Positions 49,954-58,988 of a stretch of 64,000 bases of DNA are shown in pieces (position 1 is the first letter of the stretch; each line of letters starts with the position of its first letter). A program made the translations under genes and the position numbers. Source of the stretch: Bacillota bacterium (GTDB lineage Bacteria; Bacillota; Clostridia; Tissierellales; Sedimentibacteraceae); assembly GCA_023386345.1 (NCBI GenBank), contig JAEWJT010000009.1, positions 155,449-219,448 on the forward strand. The letters run 5' to 3'. The notes beneath the pieces were generated by a model. It did not search any database. It was given only the letters and a program-made list of their open reading frames with translations, and had not been told where the DNA came from.

Positions 49954-51671
49954 AAAAGAAATTAATCATTTCAATAGCGATAATCATTTTAATTATAAAT
50001 TTTACCATAACAGCAGTAAGTATAAGTGCTGTTAAAAAAGATTATGAGCAGGAAAAAACAGGAGAACTAACAACCTTAGTTCAATCCGTAGCTCTATCCT
50101 TGGAATCTGATTATAAAAATATTGATAAATTTGTTTCATTGTTTAAAAAGAACGGAATAAGAGCAACAGTAATCGATAAGCAGGGTGAGGTTGTTTTTGA
50201 AACTGATGAGAGTGTCGGACTTATGCAAAATCATTTGAAAAGAAGCGAAGTGATAAGAGCAAAGGAAGGTTTTGTTGGAACTGATATAAGATTTAGCAAT
50301 AGCATAAGAAAAAACTTTTTGTATGCGGCTACTCTTATACCAAACACTGATAGCTATGTATTGAGATTATCAGTACCTTTAGAAGTTTTAGGACAGCACG
50401 CCAAGGACATAATAACTAATCTCTTAATAATAATATTTGTAGGAATAATCATAGCAATATTATTAATTCTCAAGTTTGTAAGCTATTTCACTAGACCTCT
50501 GATAGAATTATCAAATGCGACTGTACAAATAGCGAATGATATAATTCCTAAAAAATTATACTACAACTCAAAAGATGAAATCGGGAATTTATATGAGAAT
50601 TTTAATATGATGACAAAAAAATTGAATGACAGTATAAATGAATTAGAAAATACAAATTTATTTTTAAATTCAATATTATCCAATATCGGCAGTGGAGTTA
50701 TAGCACTAAATTATAACAAGGAAATAATATTTATAAATAAGCGTTGTAAAAATATTTTGGATATTCATGATGAAGAATTAAAAAATAAAGCAATAATTAA
50801 TGTCATAAGAAACTATGAGATAAACAAGTTCATAAAGGATTATTTTGAAAACCAAAAAAACGAATTTATTATTGTAAATTATAACAATAAAACACTAAAG
50901 TTCTTCATAAATGTACTACCATACGATGAAAAGAAAAATAACGAGCAAAAATATGGGGCAGTATTGCTCATGGAGGACATCAGTGAGGCTATAAAGCTTG
51001 AAGAAATGCGAAAGAGCTTCGTAGCTAATGTAACTCACGAGTTAAAGACTCCATTGACTTCCATAAAAGGATATGTTGAGACGATCAAAAGTAATGAGAT
51101 CACAGACCAAAGCAAAATAAACAGATTTATGGATATAATAGATATTGAAGCAGATAGACTAAAAACATTAATAGATGATATCTTGATGCTATCTGAAATA
51201 GAAAGTATGGACGGAAATCTTTCTAAAATAAGCCTAAATGAAGTTATTAATGAGGTTAAAGATATAATGCAAAATATTTCAAGCAACAATAATGTTATAG
51301 TAAATTATATTTGTGATTATAATGTAGAGGCATTTTTAGACAGAAATAGAGTTAAGCAACTTCTAATTAATTTGATAGATAATGCGATAAAATATAATAT
51401 TAAAGATGGCAGAGTAGATGTAAAACTAACTAAAAAAGATAAATTCATCAATATAGTAGTAGAGGACACAGGAATAGGAATTGCAGAACAAGATTTGCCA
51501 AGGATATTTGAAAGATTTTATAGAGTAGATAAATCAAGAAGCAGGCAAATGGGTGGCACAGGACTAGGTCTAGCCATAGTAAAGCACATAGTAATTAGCT
51601 TCAAAGGAACAATAAACATAGAGAGTAATCTAGGCAAAGGAACAAGGATAGAAATATTTATCCCAGTTTAA
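49950..51671 (+). CDS. phoR: Sensor histidine kinase, PhoR-like
   Basis: A 573-residue kinase. Two spans (about 4-26 and 152-174) flank an extracytoplasmic sensor of about 120 residues; HAMP (about 175-228), PAS (about 235-340), HisKA with phospho-acceptor His363 in VTHELKTPLTSIKGY, and a HATPase domain with NLIDNAIKYN, VEDTGIGIAEQDLPRIFERF and GTGLGLAIVKHI. The order HAMP-PAS-HisKA is typical of PhoR in Firmicutes. It pairs with the overlapping regulator. A 16-bp terminator follows. Confidence 0.9.
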   Translation: MKKKLIISIAIIILIINFTITAVSISAVKKDYEQEKTGELTTLVQSVALSLESDYKNIDKFVSLFKKNGIRATVIDKQGEVVFETDESVGLMQNHLKRSEVIRAKEGFVGTDIRFSNSIRKNFLYAATLIPNTDSYVLRLSVPLEVLGQHAKDIITNLLIIIFVGIIIAILLILKFVSYFTRPLIELSNATVQIANDIIPKKLYYNSKDEIGNLYENFNMMTKKLNDSINELENTNLFLNSILSNIGSGVIALNYNKEIIFINKRCKNILDIHDEELKNKAIINVIRNYEINKFIKDYFENQKNEFIIVNYNNKTLKFFINVLPYDEKKNNEQKYGAVLLMEDISEAIKLEEMRKSFVANVTHELKTPLTSIKGYVETIKSNEITDQSKINRFMDIIDIEADRLKTLIDDILMLSEIESMDGNLSKISLNEVINEVKDIMQNISSNNNVIVNYICDYNVEAFLDRNRVKQLLINLIDNAIKYNIKDGRVDVKLTKKDKFINIVVEDTGIGIAEQDLPRIFERFYRVDKSRSRQMGGTGLGLAIVKHIVISFKGTINIESNLGKGTRIEIFIPV

Positions 51672-51691
51672 AAATTAGAAATATTCAATCA

Positions 51692-51740
51692 TAAATAAGT
51701 CTGTAGCAAATTTCATATTCGCTACAGACTTATTTATGTG
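51692..51740. terminator. Terminator after the kinase gene
   Basis: A 16-bp perfect stem (51692-51707 with 51721-51736). A second hairpin at 51781-51810 (AAAAAGC with GAGCTTTTT) follows and could work on either strand. Confidence 0.85.
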
Positions 51741-51865
51741 ATTAAATTACAGAAATTTATTAGCATATATAGCATAATATAAAAAAGCCCAAGTTTTGTC
51801 TGAGCTTTTTAATTTCGTTTGAATGATAAAGCATGGCTAAAATTATGATATTAAGAGGAGGAATT

Positions 51866-52066
51866 GTGAGTACGAGAAGAAAGAAATCTATTATTTTACA
51901 AAATAAATGCGTTGCTTGTGGTTGTTGTTTAAAGGTATGTCCTAAAGGAGCTATTTCCATTCCTAATGGAATTTATGCTATTGTGGACAATGAAAAGTGT
52001 ATAGGCTGCGGATTATGCGAAAGAGCATGTCCTGCGTCAATAATAAGAATGGGGGAAATATCTTGA
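51866..52066 (+). CDS. 2[4Fe-4S] ferredoxin
   Basis: A 66-residue protein with a GTG start four bases after GAGGAGG; an upstream in-frame ATG (51833) lacks a ribosome site. Two clusters are bound by CVACGCCLKVCP and CIGCGLCERACP; the first has an extra Cys. The basic N-terminus (STRRKKS) is unusual for a soluble ferredoxin. Its stop overlaps the start of the membrane protein that follows, so the two probably form one electron-transfer unit. Confidence 0.88.
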   Translation: MSTRRKKSIILQNKCVACGCCLKVCPKGAISIPNGIYAIVDNEKCIGCGLCERACPASIIRMGEIS

Positions 52067-52632
52067 AAAATAAAAAATGGTATGATTATCTGTGGATAGC
52101 TTCCATATTATATCTTATATTAGGACTTTTTAATATTTTATTTGCATGGCTAGGTCTATTATGCTTCTTTATACCTCTTATAATTTCAATCATTAAAGGA
52201 AATAAAGCATATTGTAACAAATATTGCGGTAGGGGACAGCTATTTGATTTACTGGGAGCTAAGCTTAAATTATCAATGAATAAAACTTGCCCTTCGTTTA
52301 TAAGAAATAATTGGTTTAGATACGGATTTTTGATTTTCTTTTTAACTATGTTTGTAAATATGTTATTTAAAACATATCTTGTGTTTGCAGAGGTAAAAAC
52401 ACTAGGTCAGTTTGTAACAATACTTTGGTCGTTTAATCTTCCATGGCAATTTGCATATAATGGGGCAGTTAATCCATGGATAGCGCAATTTTCCTTTGGA
52501 TTTTACAGTATAATGCTTACATCAACAATTCTTGGACTCATAACAATGATATTTTTCAAACCAAGAACATGGTGCGTATATTGTCCAATGGGAACAATGA
52601 CTCAATTAATTTGCAAGGTTAAAGCTAAATAG
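52063..52632 (+). CDS. NapH/NosR-like membrane iron-sulfur protein
   Basis: A 189-residue protein with a TTG start at 52063, six bases after GGGGGAA and overlapping the ferredoxin stop. About four spans carry two cysteine sites: YCNKYCGRGQLF near residue 48 and WCVYCPMGTMTQL near the C-terminus, the CxxxCP-type motif of NapH/NosR/YccM membrane ferredoxins. It probably passes electrons between a membrane donor and the adjacent ferredoxin. The final acceptor is not encoded nearby. Confidence 0.82.
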   Translation: MKNKKWYDYLWIASILYLILGLFNILFAWLGLLCFFIPLIISIIKGNKAYCNKYCGRGQLFDLLGAKLKLSMNKTCPSFIRNNWFRYGFLIFFLTMFVNMLFKTYLVFAEVKTLGQFVTILWSFNLPWQFAYNGAVNPWIAQFSFGFYSIMLTSTILGLITMIFFKPRTWCVYCPMGTMTQLICKVKAK

Positions 52633-52645
52633 TAAATAATAAAGG

Positions 52646-52700
52646 GGGTGTCCTAAAAGTAAATTTTATTATAATTATACTTTTAGGACACCCTATTTTA
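52646..52700. terminator. Bidirectional terminator
   Basis: A 16-bp perfect inverted repeat, GGGTGTCCTAAAAGTA (52646-52661) with its complement (52678-52693), between two convergent genes. Confidence 0.85.
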
Positions 52701-52731
52701 GGAGACTATAAAAATTGAAAAAAGCTTAGTT

Positions 52732-54018
52732 TTATGCGAACGTATTTAATATTAACCCTATCGCACTTTGATTAATCATTCCAAATGCACTTCTATTGTT
52801 GTACATACTAAACATATTAAGTCTTTCAAATAGAGAATTATTTGATGAGCTTTCTTGCTCATAAATTGAAGAATCAATTAAATCTATCGATGATTCTTTC
52901 AATGCACTGTTTATTTTATTGTCAAGTCTGTTAAAAGCACTATATCTGCTTGAAAGTGTACTCTCAACCTGTGACATGTTTTCATTTAGAGCCTTGTCTA
53001 AAGCTTTGTCGTCTACAGACAATCTACCGTTATTTTCCATGTTTATACCTATAGAAACAAGACTTTTCTTGTTTACATCAGGTATTTTTAAATTTTGTAA
53101 TTGTCTTGAAATAGCTGAGCCCTTGTCCGCATTTTTCTCAAGAAAATCTAAGGTGCTGTTATAAGCAGTTACAAAATTTTTTACTGAGTCATCAATTTTT
53201 TTCTTGTCTGCACCAAGGCTAATAGTTGTTTTACCAACATCCTTTATTGTTGCAGATACTTTGTAGCCATCTATATCAATTTCATTAGTAGAGGATTTTT
53301 TATTTTGGGCTAAAATATTGCCGTCCTTAGTTACATCAAATACTGCATCATCTGCTATTTGAGTTACATTAGACAGATTTGTATTAAGCATAATTTTTTC
53401 TGAGCCTGATACAGAAAAGCCTTCGCCTTCACCAGTTTTATCGCCTATAAGCTCTAAAGTAGATTTATTATCCTTTTCCTTAATAACTGCTGAGATACCT
53501 ATGTTTGATTTATTTATTTTAGCTGCTATATCCTGCAAAGCTTCCTTATTAGTCATTCCAAAAGTGTCAACTGTAAAGGAGTAATTTTTACCCTTTGAAG
53601 ATATGCTTATGTTGGAAACATCCATATCTGACATTGAATTACTGTCTAAGGCATTGGAAGTATTAATCTGAGCCTTTGCTGTTTTTGAAACATTTAGCTC
53701 ATATGTAGCCTTTTCTTTTGAAGCAAAAAAAGATTTTGCAGCTGCAACTTTTTCATTAGAAGAGGAGGCTGTGATAGTGTTTAGTACATTGTTTTTATTT
53801 CCGTTGTCCAATTTTGAATTTATTTCTTTTAAATTTGTAAGTTTTGTAGTATAATCATTTATAAACTTAGCATTGCTTTTGTCATAAAGGTTATAGGCAT
53901 TTCTTTGATAAGAATTTATTCTATTATTTTTGTAAGCATAAGCATTGTTGTTTATAGCCTTAGTGCTATAAATGCTGTTGATACTTGATGACTGGTAATT
54001 AAAAATATTATTAATCAT
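52732..54018 (-). CDS. FliD-like flagellar hook-associated protein, atypical
   Basis: A 428-residue secreted-type protein without signal peptide. Residues about 145-215 resemble the flagellin hook-IN motif (EALQDIAAKINKSNIGISAV), and about 225-360 the FliD C-terminal domain (VKNFVTAYNSTLDFLEKNAD, RLSVDDKALDKALNENMSQVE). The N-terminus is unusual: an Asn/Tyr/Ser-rich segment replaces the GLASGLDT-type FliD start, so it may be a paralogue rather than the main filament cap. No other flagellar gene is adjacent. AAAGGAG precedes the ATG, and a sigma-28-like promoter lies about 110 bases upstream. Confidence 0.72.
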   Translation of the reverse strand: MINNIFNYQSSSINSIYSTKAINNNAYAYKNNRINSYQRNAYNLYDKSNAKFINDYTTKLTNLKEINSKLDNGNKNNVLNTITASSSNEKVAAAKSFFASKEKATYELNVSKTAKAQINTSNALDSNSMSDMDVSNISISSKGKNYSFTVDTFGMTNKEALQDIAAKINKSNIGISAVIKEKDNKSTLELIGDKTGEGEGFSVSGSEKIMLNTNLSNVTQIADDAVFDVTKDGNILAQNKKSSTNEIDIDGYKVSATIKDVGKTTISLGADKKKIDDSVKNFVTAYNSTLDFLEKNADKGSAISRQLQNLKIPDVNKKSLVSIGINMENNGRLSVDDKALDKALNENMSQVESTLSSRYSAFNRLDNKINSALKESSIDLIDSSIYEQESSSNNSLFERLNMFSMYNNRSAFGMINQSAIGLILNTFA

Positions 54019-54131
54019 TTAATCTATACTCCTTTCATCGAGTTGTTACGTTTTTGAAGTTTAATATTTTACTATATTTACCCTAGTTTAAAAGGTATAA
54101 ACGGTTGAAAAAATATTTATTTCTTATCTAT

Positions 54132-54158
54132 ATATCGACATATTTCGCAAAAAAATTA
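54132..54158 (-). promoter_or_regulatory. Sigma-28 (flagellar) promoter
   Basis: On the minus strand, TAAT (54158-54155), 15 bases, then GTCGATAT (54139-54132). This matches the sigma-D/sigma-28 consensus TAAA-N15-GCCGATAT at 10 of 12 positions and reads toward the FliD-like gene. Confidence 0.65.
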
Positions 54159-54253
54159 GTGTAAAATAAAAAATATTAAAAAATATTTTATACATAAAAA
54201 ATTTTTTATTGAATAATATTCAATATACAAGTTTTTAGGGGGATGAAGAGAAA

Positions 54254-54922
54254 ATGAACGATAAACAAATGCAATCAAATTACATTAGAGTTATAGGAAA
54301 TGTTAGTAGTCCGATGGAATTCAGTCACGAGGTTTTTGGTGAGAAGTTTTATGAATTTTATATCGATGTGCCAAGACTGAGTGAGACGAGTGATTTACTT
54401 CCAGTTATAATGTCTGAAAGATTGTTGAACGGAATTAATATGGACATAGGAATGAGCGTACTAGTAGAGGGGCAATTCAGATCGTATAATAGGTATGAGG
54501 ATAACGCAAACAAGCTTCTATTGAGAATTTTTGTACGAGATATATCAATTCTTGATGAAGATGAGGTAGAAGAGTTAAAAAAACGACCTAATGAGGTGTT
54601 TTTGAACGGCTATCTATGCAAAACAGCTAATTACAGAACGACTCCATTTGGACGTGAGATAACTGATATGTTGATAGCTGTAAATCGTTCATACAATAAA
54701 TCGGATTACATACCTTGCATCGCATGGGGGAGAAATGCAAGGTATTGTGAGAATTTGGAAGTAGGAGATCATGTTAAAATTTGGGGCAGAATACAAAGCA
54801 GGCAATACCAAAAGAAACATGTGGATGACGAAAATCAAGTTAAAACAGCATATGAAATTTCTATAACTAAGCTTGAGCATATTAAAACTGAAAATAATAG
54901 AAAAAAAGTAACAAATGACTAA
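54254..54922 (+). CDS. Single-stranded DNA-binding protein with two OB folds
   Basis: A 222-residue protein with two SSB-type OB folds in tandem: about 8-105 (YIRVIGNVSSPME, VLVEGQFRSYNR) and about 115-212 (VFLNGYLCKTANYRTTPFGR, YIPCIAWGRNARYCENLEVG, VKIWGRIQSRQY). The second has the stronger SSB signature. Two folds in one chain would give a dimer rather than the usual tetramer. No acidic C-terminal tip is present (it ends KKVTND), so it lacks the usual partner-docking tail and is probably not the replicative SSB. Confidence 0.85.
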   Translation: MNDKQMQSNYIRVIGNVSSPMEFSHEVFGEKFYEFYIDVPRLSETSDLLPVIMSERLLNGINMDIGMSVLVEGQFRSYNRYEDNANKLLLRIFVRDISILDEDEVEELKKRPNEVFLNGYLCKTANYRTTPFGREITDMLIAVNRSYNKSDYIPCIAWGRNARYCENLEVGDHVKIWGRIQSRQYQKKHVDDENQVKTAYEISITKLEHIKTENNRKKVTND

Positions 54923-54971
54923 TTATATGTGAAATTATAAAGGTGGAGATATATTTCACCAAGAAAGATAG

Positions 54972-55075
54972 GGGATATTTTAAGTGTTTTGTAATTGCAA
55001 AGACAAAATACTAAAAATATCCCATTTATCTTTTTTGATATAATTCTATAGAGCGAAACTTGTTTCGCTTTTTTA
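54972..55075. terminator. Compound terminator, copy 3
   Basis: A long imperfect hairpin (54972-54991 with 55004-55023) is followed by AGCGAAAC/GTTTCGCT (55052-55069) and a T run. The second element is identical to that at 49151-49180. Confidence 0.82.
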
Positions 55076-55086
55076 TCAAAGCAAAC

Positions 55087-55203
55087 TCATTTCAACACTA
55101 ACCTTATGTTTTCATTTCTATTATCCTGCTGTTTTTCACAAGAGCTTAAGAACAAGCTTGAAAAAAGGATTATTGCTAGAATTAGAGCAATAATTTTCTT
55201 CAT
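55087..55203 (-). CDS. 38-residue lipoprotein
   Basis: The ATG at 55203 directly follows the stop codon of the upstream 95-residue gene. The product has a basic start, a hydrophobic stretch (IIALILAIILFSSLFL) and a lipobox ending LSSC at Cys22, leaving a mature lipopeptide of only 17 residues (CEKQQDNRNENIRLVLK). It is too short for most gene finders. Lipobox quality and the immediate junction suggest a real, translationally coupled gene. It resembles short anchored peptides such as lysis-type or signalling lipoproteins; function unknown. Confidence 0.55.
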   Translation of the reverse strand: MKKIIALILAIILFSSLFLSSCEKQQDNRNENIRLVLK

Positions 55204-55491
55204 TTAATTTTCACATCCGCAACCACAATTATTATTCATCAATAAAACTAACAGCAAGAAAAACATTAGCAGAGTATCTTGACTAATGCCACAGTTAGAG
55301 TTTTTAAATATGCAAACTAGAATTAAGAAAAAAAACAACAGCGAACTGTCTATGCCAAAAAATTGTTTGCAACTTTCTATGACAGGAGCGACTGGCTCTG
55401 GCTTACAAGGCTCTGGTCTGCAATTGGCTGAAGTAATAACGTTATCTACTGTAGCATTAGCTTCATTATTTTCGTAAGTAGCATTTTTCAT
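55204..55491 (-). CDS. Small Cys-rich membrane protein
   Basis: A 95-residue protein with GAGGAGG nine bases before the ATG. The N-terminal half is soluble with CRPEPCKPEP; two hydrophobic spans (about 49-63 and 74-86) are separated by KNSNCGIS, and it ends NNNCGCGCEN. The many cysteines suggest metal binding or disulfide cross-linking, as in some spore-coat or envelope proteins of Clostridia. Family not recognised. Confidence 0.72.
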   Translation of the reverse strand: MKNATYENNEANATVDNVITSANCRPEPCKPEPVAPVIESCKQFFGIDSSLLFFFLILVCIFKNSNCGISQDTLLMFFLLLVLLMNNNCGCGCEN

Positions 55492-55810
55492 ACGAATATA
55501 CCTCCTCGAATGAGTACTTTAAAATAGTATATTCATCATTTTTATTTGTGCTACCATTGTTATTATTGCTTTTAAAATAATAATTTTAAATTTTATTAAT
55601 GTATATGTATAATATTAGTAAAACTTTGAAATAATAACTCTGTATAATTTAATAAAATTTTATAGAAATAAAAAAATAATGAAAGGATATGCACCAAGCC
55701 GATACAAAAATATTTTAGCTTTTTAGTTTTTTAATCTTTATAAGGAAAGACAAAGAAAAAAGCTTGTATTCTTATATAACAGGCACATGGGCATAATTAT
55801 AGGAGGAGTT

Positions 55811-56008
55811 ATGAATAAATTTGCACTTATACTGGTGATAATAGGAGCTATAAATTGGGGTTCAATATCTTTGTTCCAATTTGACTTTGTTGCAGCTATA
55901 TTTGGCGGACAGACAATGCTTCTTAGTAGAATAGTATATGGTTTAGTAGGATTAGCTGGACTATATTGCATTACAATGCTATTTGGTGAGTACGAGAGAA
56001 TCGACTAA
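55811..56008 (+). CDS. DUF378 membrane protein
   Basis: A 65-residue protein with AGGAGG directly upstream; an in-frame ATG at 55787 has none. Two spans with the family pattern LVIIGAINWGSISLFQFD and RIVYGLVGLAGLY. Members are common in Firmicutes; function unknown. A terminator follows. Confidence 0.88.
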   Translation: MNKFALILVIIGAINWGSISLFQFDFVAAIFGGQTMLLSRIVYGLVGLAGLYCITMLFGEYERID

Positions 56009-56037
56009 AATTTTACCAAATGAAAATTTAGCTTAAT

Positions 56038-56078
56038 AAAAAACGGTTACTGCATATGCGAGACAACCGTTTTTTATT
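56038..56078. terminator. Terminator after DUF378 gene
   Basis: AAAAAACGGTT (56038-56048) pairs with AACCGTTTTTT (56065-56075); usable on both strands, also for the convergent pmbA. Confidence 0.88.
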
Positions 56079-56103
56079 TATCTTTATTTTATGTTTTTAA
56101 TTT

Positions 56104-57441
56104 CTATTCGCCAGAAATTGCTAAAGACTTAAATTTAATTGAAGGGCATCCAGTGAATGAACTTCCTGGTGTACCGAATTTTAAGTCGCTTCCTATTTCT
56201 TCTATTTCTTTTAGCATTACAAAGAAATTGCCTGCTACTGTAATTTGGTCTACTGGTCTTTTAATCTTTCCATTTTCAATTAGATATCCTGATGATAAAA
56301 GTGAGAAGTCTCCAGATATAGGATTTAATCCAGAGTGAAGACCAGCTAAGTCTGTTATCATAAGACCATTGTCTATACCTGCGATTATCTCATCTAAACT
56401 CTTGTCACCTTTTTTAATATAAAAGTTAGAAGGACCTATACCAGAACCGCCAAGAGAGTTTCCTGTAGTTTCTACATTATCCTTTTTAGCTGTTTTTAAA
56501 TTGTATAAGTATGTTTTTAAAACTCCATTTTCTATTACGTTCTTGAAAGTACAAGCTGCACCCTCTGCATCATATGATTTGCTTGCTAATCCATCTGGCA
56601 TAAAAGGATCATCGACTAAAGTTAATTTTTCTGAAGCTATTTTTTGATTTAATTTTCCTTTTAATAAAGACAAATCCTTTTGAACGCTTTCAGCTGAAAA
56701 TATACCAGTAAATGCACTTAGTAAATCTCCCATAGTTTCATTTCTTAATATGATAGGATAGTTTCCTGATTTAACAGGTTTTGCACCAAACATTGATATA
56801 GCTTCTTCAACAGCTTCCTTAGCAAGTTTTTCAGAATCAAATTTTGAAAAATCTCTTCCACAAACAAATGCGTATTTTGACTTAACATCATCACCGTCTT
56901 TTACTACAACGCCTACATATGATAAGGCATAATTTAATTTGTTTTGCAAATTAAGCCCTTTTGTATTAGATATCATTGATTCAGAAGAAGCATCGGCATA
57001 ATTACACGCACTAACAGTCGAAACTCTGCTGTCTAAACTATAAGCTATTTCTTCAACTTTCTTAGCGAATTCAATTTTTTCAAGTTCTGTAACCTGCTCA
57101 AGGCTTGGGTTGTATGTAGATACTTCTTTATACTCTTTAGAACCGTTGAATATTTCTATTTGATCATCTGAGCTTATAATTTTAGCATTTTCTATAGCTT
57201 CGTTTACAAGTAATTCTATTGATGACTCATCAACCTTTTCAGTATAAGAATAACCCATTTTACCATTGTATAGACCTCTAAATTTTAGAATGTCTGATTG
57301 TGACAAGTCATATCCGTCTATTTCTTTTTTAAATATTTTCAATGAAAAAGATGTTCCGCTGTCGTATGAAACTTCCATATCTTCTAAGCCGCGTTCTTTT
57401 CCAAGTTGAAATAATTTATCTATTAAAGCTTTTTTATCCAT
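56104..57441 (-). CDS. pmbA: PmbA/TldE-family subunit of metalloprotease
   Basis: A 445-residue TldE/PmbA protein, the non-catalytic partner of TldD; it lacks the HExxxH zinc motif. Recognisable segments include SYDSGTSFSLKIFKKEIDGY at the N-terminus and SGDFSLLSSGYLIENGKI, the PmbA/TldD C-terminal signature. TldD/E heterodimers degrade unfolded peptides and process peptide precursors such as microcins. It starts five bases after tldD. Confidence 0.92.
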   Translation of the reverse strand: MDKKALIDKLFQLGKERGLEDMEVSYDSGTSFSLKIFKKEIDGYDLSQSDILKFRGLYNGKMGYSYTEKVDESSIELLVNEAIENAKIISSDDQIEIFNGSKEYKEVSTYNPSLEQVTELEKIEFAKKVEEIAYSLDSRVSTVSACNYADASSESMISNTKGLNLQNKLNYALSYVGVVVKDGDDVKSKYAFVCGRDFSKFDSEKLAKEAVEEAISMFGAKPVKSGNYPIILRNETMGDLLSAFTGIFSAESVQKDLSLLKGKLNQKIASEKLTLVDDPFMPDGLASKSYDAEGAACTFKNVIENGVLKTYLYNLKTAKKDNVETTGNSLGGSGIGPSNFYIKKGDKSLDEIIAGIDNGLMITDLAGLHSGLNPISGDFSLLSSGYLIENGKIKRPVDQITVAGNFFVMLKEIEEIGSDLKFGTPGSSFTGCPSIKFKSLAISGE

Positions 57442-57446
57442 AATTA

Positions 57447-58832
57447 TTATCCCTCTCTTCCACCTACAGTTATTTCAGAAACTCTAAGAAGCGGTTGACC
57501 AACATTGGTTGGAACAGAACCACTTAAAGATCCGCACATACCCTGTCCAAATGTCATATTATCTGAAACCATATCAATTTTTGTCAAGACATCTATACCT
57601 TTTCCTATAAGTGTAGCGCCACGAACAGGTGAAGTGATTTTTCCATTTTCAACTATGTAACCTTCCATAATTGCAAAGTTGAAATCTCCTGTGCTTGGAT
57701 CAACAGAGCCACCGCCCATATATTTTGCGTAAATACCATATTCAGTATTTGCGAATATTTCTTCTACCTTTGAAGAACCAGCTGCTATATAAGTATTTGT
57801 CATTCTTGATGTTGGAGCGAATTTGTATGATTGTCTTCTTCCTGATCCAGTAGATGCCATTCCCATTCTTCTTCCATTCAATCTGTCAATCATATATCCT
57901 TTTAATATACCGTTTTCAATCAATATATTTTTTTGTGATGGATTTCCCTCATCATCTATATTAATAGAACCCCATTCGTTGGCAAGAGTTCCATCATCAA
58001 TCGCAGTAACTACATTTGAAGCTATTTTTTGACCTATTTTATTGCAATAAATAGACGTACCTTTTGCAACAGATGTAGCCTCAAGTCCGTGTCCGCAAGC
58101 CTCGTGGAATATAACACCACCAAATCCATTGTCTATTATTACAGGGAATTTTCCACTTGGACAATATTTTGCATTTACCATTGTTTTTGCGATACGAGAA
58201 GCTTCTCTTCCTATTTCTTCAAGATTTAATCCCTCTATGAATTCAAATCCTCTCATTGCGCCAGGGCTCATAGAGCCTGATTGCATTTCCCCGTCTTTTG
58301 ATGCAACTGAACTTACAGCTATTCTGTTACGTACTCTTCTGTCTTCTTTCCAAAGTCCCTCAGAGTTAGCAACCATGATATGTTGGTCATGATCAAGATG
58401 TCTTACTGTAACCTGAGATATAACATTGTCATAGTTTTTTGCAGCTTCATAAGCTCTTCTCATAGCTTCTATTTTTTTTACTTTTGCAATCTCATTTGGG
58501 CTAATTAGTATTTTGTGATTATTGATAATATCTGTCTTAATTAAGTTTAATGTAATGTCATTTTTTGCTCCAAGCATTGCTTGTGCAGCTTTTTTTGCAA
58601 CAGATATCAGTGAATCTCTGTCAGATTTGTTAGTATAGGCATATACACTGTTAAAACCTCTGTAAATTCTTATCCCTACACCATAATCTCTTCCTGAAGT
58701 TGTTGATTCAATTTTACCACCTATCATCTCTATTAGGCTGTTTGTTCTGTCTTCAACAAATATTTCAGCAAAGTCGCCTCCAGTTGATAGTGCAGCATTA
58801 AGCGTATCTTCAATTAGTGCTTTGTTTAGCAT
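57447..58832 (-). CDS. tldD: TldD metalloprotease subunit
   Basis: A 461-residue catalytic subunit. AAAGGAG seven bases before the ATG at 58832 favours it over one at 58856. The zinc motif HEACGH lies in GFGGVIFHEACGHGLEA, and the C-terminal GDFNFAIMEGYIVENGKITS is the family signature. It operates with the downstream PmbA. No RiPP precursor gene was identified nearby. Confidence 0.93.
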   Translation of the reverse strand: MLNKALIEDTLNAALSTGGDFAEIFVEDRTNSLIEMIGGKIESTTSGRDYGVGIRIYRGFNSVYAYTNKSDRDSLISVAKKAAQAMLGAKNDITLNLIKTDIINNHKILISPNEIAKVKKIEAMRRAYEAAKNYDNVISQVTVRHLDHDQHIMVANSEGLWKEDRRVRNRIAVSSVASKDGEMQSGSMSPGAMRGFEFIEGLNLEEIGREASRIAKTMVNAKYCPSGKFPVIIDNGFGGVIFHEACGHGLEATSVAKGTSIYCNKIGQKIASNVVTAIDDGTLANEWGSINIDDEGNPSQKNILIENGILKGYMIDRLNGRRMGMASTGSGRRQSYKFAPTSRMTNTYIAAGSSKVEEIFANTEYGIYAKYMGGGSVDPSTGDFNFAIMEGYIVENGKITSPVRGATLIGKGIDVLTKIDMVSDNMTFGQGMCGSLSGSVPTNVGQPLLRVSEITVGGREG

Positions 58833-58988
58833 GTGTTTCTCTCCTTTCATTAACACACAAGACTCTTTGATTTTAAATATGTATTAGGTCCTGTTTAATT
58901 TTATATTATAATGAAGAATAATATAATCTAAATTTTATTTATTAAGATTAGTATTAATTTTCAATTAAAATCATATTTAAAGCCTGTT

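Noticed and set aside
52646..52693. Possible IS or MITE ends (perfect 16-bp inverted repeat beginning GGGTGTCC)
   Set aside because: It is only 48 bp long, sits exactly between two convergent genes, and shows no target duplication or transposase, so it reads as a terminator.
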